Shown: positions 4,341 through 6,726 of the stretch, piece after piece | How the letters are laid out: every line of letters starts with the position of its first letter | How positions within the stretch are numbered: position 1 is the stretch's first letter | DNA from: CAIZLB01 sp039795875 | Lineage (GTDB): Bacteria; Patescibacteriota; Minisyncoccia; Phycocordibacterales; CAIZLB01 | DNA length: 6,726 nt | Direction of reading: 5' to 3' | NCBI GenBank assembly: GCA_039795875.1 | Contig: JBDKKY010000029.1 | Location: 1 to 6,726, forward strand | Position numbers and translations under genes: made by a program | The notes under the pieces: model-generated | What the model was told of the DNA's origin: nothing | The model's input: the letters and a program-made list of their open reading frames with translations, nothing else | Databases searched by the model: none

Positions 4341-6206
4341 ATGAAAAAAGCTAAAAAGCCCGAAAAGGTATCTTCTGTTATCTACAAAAATGTCTCAGGC
4401 CTAATCCTGTTATTTTTGGTTATTATTGCGGTAAATAGTTTGGTGGGTGGAGGAGTTGTGGATGACAAAAATATTCCCCTAAACCAAATTGCCAACGATA
4501 TCAATTCTGACAAGGTTTCGGTTGTTCGAACTGTAGGGGACACGATCGAAGTTGAGTACAAAGATAACACAAAAAAAGAAAGTCAAAAAGAGGGGCAAAG
4601 TTCTTTGACCGAGACGTTGTCTAACTTAGGGGTTGATAAGGCAAAATTGGCCGCGGTGACATTTGAGGTCTCAGATGATCATGGGGCAGGGTATTGGATT
4701 GGTAATATAGTGCCGTTTTTGTTACCAGTTCTGTTTTTCTTCTTTATCCTCTGGTTTTTGTCTCGGCAGGCTCGGGGCATGGGTGGGCAAGCCATGTCTT
4801 TTGGCAACTCACGGGCACGGATGATTCATCCCGAAGGCCAAAAACAAAAGATCACTTTCGCTGATGTGGCTGGAGCCAAAGAAGCCAAACATGAATTGGC
4901 TGAAGTTGTTGATTTCTTAAAAAATCCTAAAAAATTCCTCGACATAGGTGCAAGAATCCCTAAAGGAATATTGTTGATGGGAGCGCCGGGAACAGGAAAA
5001 ACTCTTTTAGCCCGAGCGGTAGCTGGTGAGGCAGGAGTTTCATTTTTCTCTATCTCAGGATCAGAGTTTGTCGAACTGTTTGTGGGGGTCGGCGCTTCTC
5101 GAGTTCGAGACATGTTCAAAGTAGCCAGAGCTTCAGCACCAGCCATCATATTCATTGATGAGATCGATGCTGTTGGCCGTGTGCGAGGTGTTGGTATGGG
5201 AGGTGGCAATGACGAGCGAGAGCAAACTCTGAACCAGATCTTGGTTGAAATGGACGGTTTTGAACCGGCTGAGGCGGTTATCGTCATGGCGGCTACTAAC
5301 CGGCCCGATGTGTTGGATCCAGCACTTTTGCGACCTGGTCGTTTTGATCGACGAGTAAATGTAGAATTACCTGATCGAAAAGATCGACTAGAGATCTTGA
5401 AAGTGCACGCTCGAAATAAACCGCTGAGCGAAGATGTTAAGTTAGAAACTGTGGCAGAGAGAACCTCTGGATTTTCTGGTGCCGATCTCCATTCTCTGAT
5501 GAATGAGGCAGCTATCCTGGCGGCACGAGAGGGACATACAACGGTTGCTCAAGATGATCTTGTTCGATCTATTGAAAAAGTTATGCTTGGTCCGATCCGA
5601 CAAACACATGCATTGTCAACCAAAGAAAAAGAAGTCACGGCGTATCACGAGGCTGCACACGCTATCGTCTCAACCGCGTTACCCAACTCAGATCCTGTGC
5701 ATAAGATATCTATTATCTCTCGAGGGCGAGCGGCAGGGTATACATTAAAACTCCCATTGGAGGAGAGGAAATTACAAACTCGATCAGAGTTCATCGATCA
5801 CATCACTGTCACATTGGCAGGATATGTTGTTGAAAAGATGTTATATGGATCTGTAAGTACTGGCCCATCCAATGATCTACAGGTTGCGTCTGCATTGGCC
5901 CGAGACATGGTAACCAAATATGGTATGTCTGAGACTTTTGGTCCTATAGCTCTAGAGCCTGCCGGCGGCAAGACAATGTTTGGAGCGGGAGTTGAAGAGG
6001 TGAACCATAGTGACTCAACCAAGGCGCGTATTGATGCTGAGGTGGAAAAGATGTTAGGAGACGCGCAGGCTAAGGTTAAAGAAATCCTTGAGGCTCATCG
6101 ACCTGCTCTTGATGCGGTGGCAAAAACTCTTATAGAGAAGGAGACTTTGGAGCAAGGGGAGTATGAGGAGATTGTGAGCGGGGCTGGGTTAACACTGAAG
6201 AGGTAA
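4341..6206 (+). CDS. ftsH: ATP-dependent zinc metalloprotease FtsH
   Basis: FtsH is a hexameric membrane AAA+ protease that pulls membrane and soluble substrates through its ATPase pore into a zinc protease chamber on the cytoplasmic side. This copy is a full-length 621 residues. Order: basic N-terminus, TM1 (about 18-36), a short extracytoplasmic domain (37-117), TM2 (118-141), Walker A GAPGTGKT (214-221), pore motif FVG (247-249), Walker B FIDEID (271-276), the second region of homology AATNRPDVLDPALLRPGRFDRR (317-338) with R331 and R334 as the likely arginine fingers, zinc motif HEAAH (436-440; the usual form is HEAGH) and D512 in SNDL as third zinc ligand, then a C-terminal helical part. 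The start at 4341 is preferred over an in-frame ATG at 4281, because the basic MKKAKKPEK leads straight to TM1 and the upstream stretch overlaps the divergent gene and both promoters. CGA supplies about 20 of 33 arginine codons. Confidence 0.97.
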   Translation: MKKAKKPEKVSSVIYKNVSGLILLFLVIIAVNSLVGGGVVDDKNIPLNQIANDINSDKVSVVRTVGDTIEVEYKDNTKKESQKEGQSSLTETLSNLGVDKAKLAAVTFEVSDDHGAGYWIGNIVPFLLPVLFFFFILWFLSRQARGMGGQAMSFGNSRARMIHPEGQKQKITFADVAGAKEAKHELAEVVDFLKNPKKFLDIGARIPKGILLMGAPGTGKTLLARAVAGEAGVSFFSISGSEFVELFVGVGASRVRDMFKVARASAPAIIFIDEIDAVGRVRGVGMGGGNDEREQTLNQILVEMDGFEPAEAVIVMAATNRPDVLDPALLRPGRFDRRVNVELPDRKDRLEILKVHARNKPLSEDVKLETVAERTSGFSGADLHSLMNEAAILAAREGHTTVAQDDLVRSIEKVMLGPIRQTHALSTKEKEVTAYHEAAHAIVSTALPNSDPVHKISIISRGRAAGYTLKLPLEERKLQTRSEFIDHITVTLAGYVVEKMLYGSVSTGPSNDLQVASALARDMVTKYGMSETFGPIALEPAGGKTMFGAGVEEVNHSDSTKARIDAEVEKMLGDAQAKVKEILEAHRPALDAVAKTLIEKETLEQGEYEEIVSGAGLTLKR

Positions 6207-6722
6207 CTATTCTTGGTAACCCTTCTCGTAGATGGTGATGAAATTGTGAAAAATGGTTTCTTCGTCTAGTCCCAATTTATCTTCTATTTCATGCAGTTTT
6301 GCCTCAAGTTCTGCCTCCGGTGGGGTGGTCAAATCTTCTTGTTCGTAAATATGAGAAACTGTTTGGACATATTCAATAACCAATAACTCCTGCTCGGTTT
6401 TTGTAAATTTTTTTAATTTGTCGTAGTCTATAGCAGCACCCTCTCGAGAGAATTTTTTGACTAGAGTAATTTGATCTTTAAACCGGTTCAAGGTTAAGAG
6501 TAGTGCAAACTTACCAAACCGACCCCGAGCCGCGTCTCCCTTGGGGATGATTTCCAGTTTTTCTCCCTCGTTGTTTAACCAACCTTTGTGATCTAGGATT
6601 TCTCGGTATGCATTGATTGCGGCTATGGTGGCGTCGTGAGTCTCGGTTCTTTTGTGGTCTGCAGTTGCTGCCGCAGAAAAAAACTCTGTACCTGATCTCT
6701 GTAAGTGCTCATGGTGGGCCAC
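6207..6722 (-). CDS. Uncharacterised helical protein, 5' end uncertain
   Basis: About 171 residues are visible, starting from GTG at 6722. The frame stays open to the window edge, with no in-frame ATG, so the true start is either this GTG or outside the window. I do not recognise the family. The sequence is charged and mostly alpha-helical (ETHDATIAAINAYREIL, GRFGKFALLLTLNRFKDQITLV, PPEAELEAKLHEIEDKLG), with no signal peptide, membrane segment or cysteine, which suggests a soluble cytoplasmic protein. Its TAG stop (6209-6207) directly abuts the TAA of ftsH, so the two genes converge with no spacer and no visible terminator between them. The long uninterrupted frame and protein-like composition support a real gene. 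Confidence 0.72.
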   Translation of the reverse strand: MAHHEHLQRSGTEFFSAAATADHKRTETHDATIAAINAYREILDHKGWLNNEGEKLEIIPKGDAARGRFGKFALLLTLNRFKDQITLVKKFSREGAAIDYDKLKKFTKTEQELLVIEYVQTVSHIYEQEDLTTPPEAELEAKLHEIEDKLGLDEETIFHNFITIYEKGYQE

Positions 6723-6726
6723 ATCT

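Noticed and set aside
4826..5287. Minus-strand 153-codon open frame opposite ftsH
   Set aside because: It lies wholly within the conserved AAA+ coding region, and its Ser/Pro/Thr-rich translation is typical of an antisense shadow.
6195..6240. Possible hairpin terminator between ftsH and the last gene
   Set aside because: The two GGTAAC copies are direct, not inverted, and no stem with a T-run forms.
6700..6724. ATG at 6724-6722 as start of the last gene
   Set aside because: It is in a different frame from the long protein and meets a stop after about 30 codons.
1..6726. CRISPR array, insertion sequence ends, tRNA genes other than tmRNA, riboswitch
   Set aside because: I found no regular repeat-spacer pattern, transposase or terminal inverted repeats, extra tRNA cloverleaf or long structured leader.

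Overview
The window looks like a piece of a small, compact bacterial genome of Candidate Phyla Radiation (Patescibacteria, Parcubacteria-like) type. This placement is an inference. It rests on very short spacers, start codons without a Shine-Dalgarno sequence, extended -10 boxes lying almost directly on start codons, an SmpB with an extra stretch in the middle, and several small secreted or membrane proteins of no familiar family. The standard genetic code fits every gene; no in-frame TGA is needed.

Layout, left to right. Positions 1-583 (+) hold the 3' part of a class I SAM-dependent methyltransferase gene, closed by a strong hairpin terminator. Positions 642-1370 (-) encode an HNH-like CxxC/SHIIP/CxxC protein. 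Positions 1374-1782 (-) are a one-piece tmRNA gene (ssrA) with a recognisable tRNA-like domain, a 20-codon tag frame and pseudoknots. Positions 1837-2307 (-) are smpB, which encodes the tmRNA partner protein. Positions 2372-3745 (-) encode a secreted protein with META-like and IPT/TIG-like domains, followed by an intrinsic terminator. Positions 3795-4289 (-) encode a membrane-anchored protein with an SRCPxxVxCxWAG motif. Positions 4341-6206 (+) are ftsH, transcribed divergently. Positions 6207-6722 (-) encode an unrecognised helical protein whose stop codon touches that of ftsH.

Functional logic. smpB and ssrA together make the trans-translation system that rescues stalled ribosomes and tags incomplete proteins. 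FtsH, 2 kb away, is a membrane AAA+ protease that in E. coli is one of the proteases able to degrade ssrA-tagged proteins. The two secreted or anchored proteins between them are probably envelope proteins of unknown role.

The most interesting signals are: (1) a repeated TGn-TATWAW extended -10 placed 6-7 nt before the ATG of smpB, the anchored protein and ftsH, predicting leaderless mRNAs; (2) an HNH-like gene whose ATG lies only 3 nt after the last base of the tmRNA, so tmRNA 3' processing itself could create the mRNA 5' end; and (3) a composition and codon change on the left side of ssrA, a classic island insertion site.
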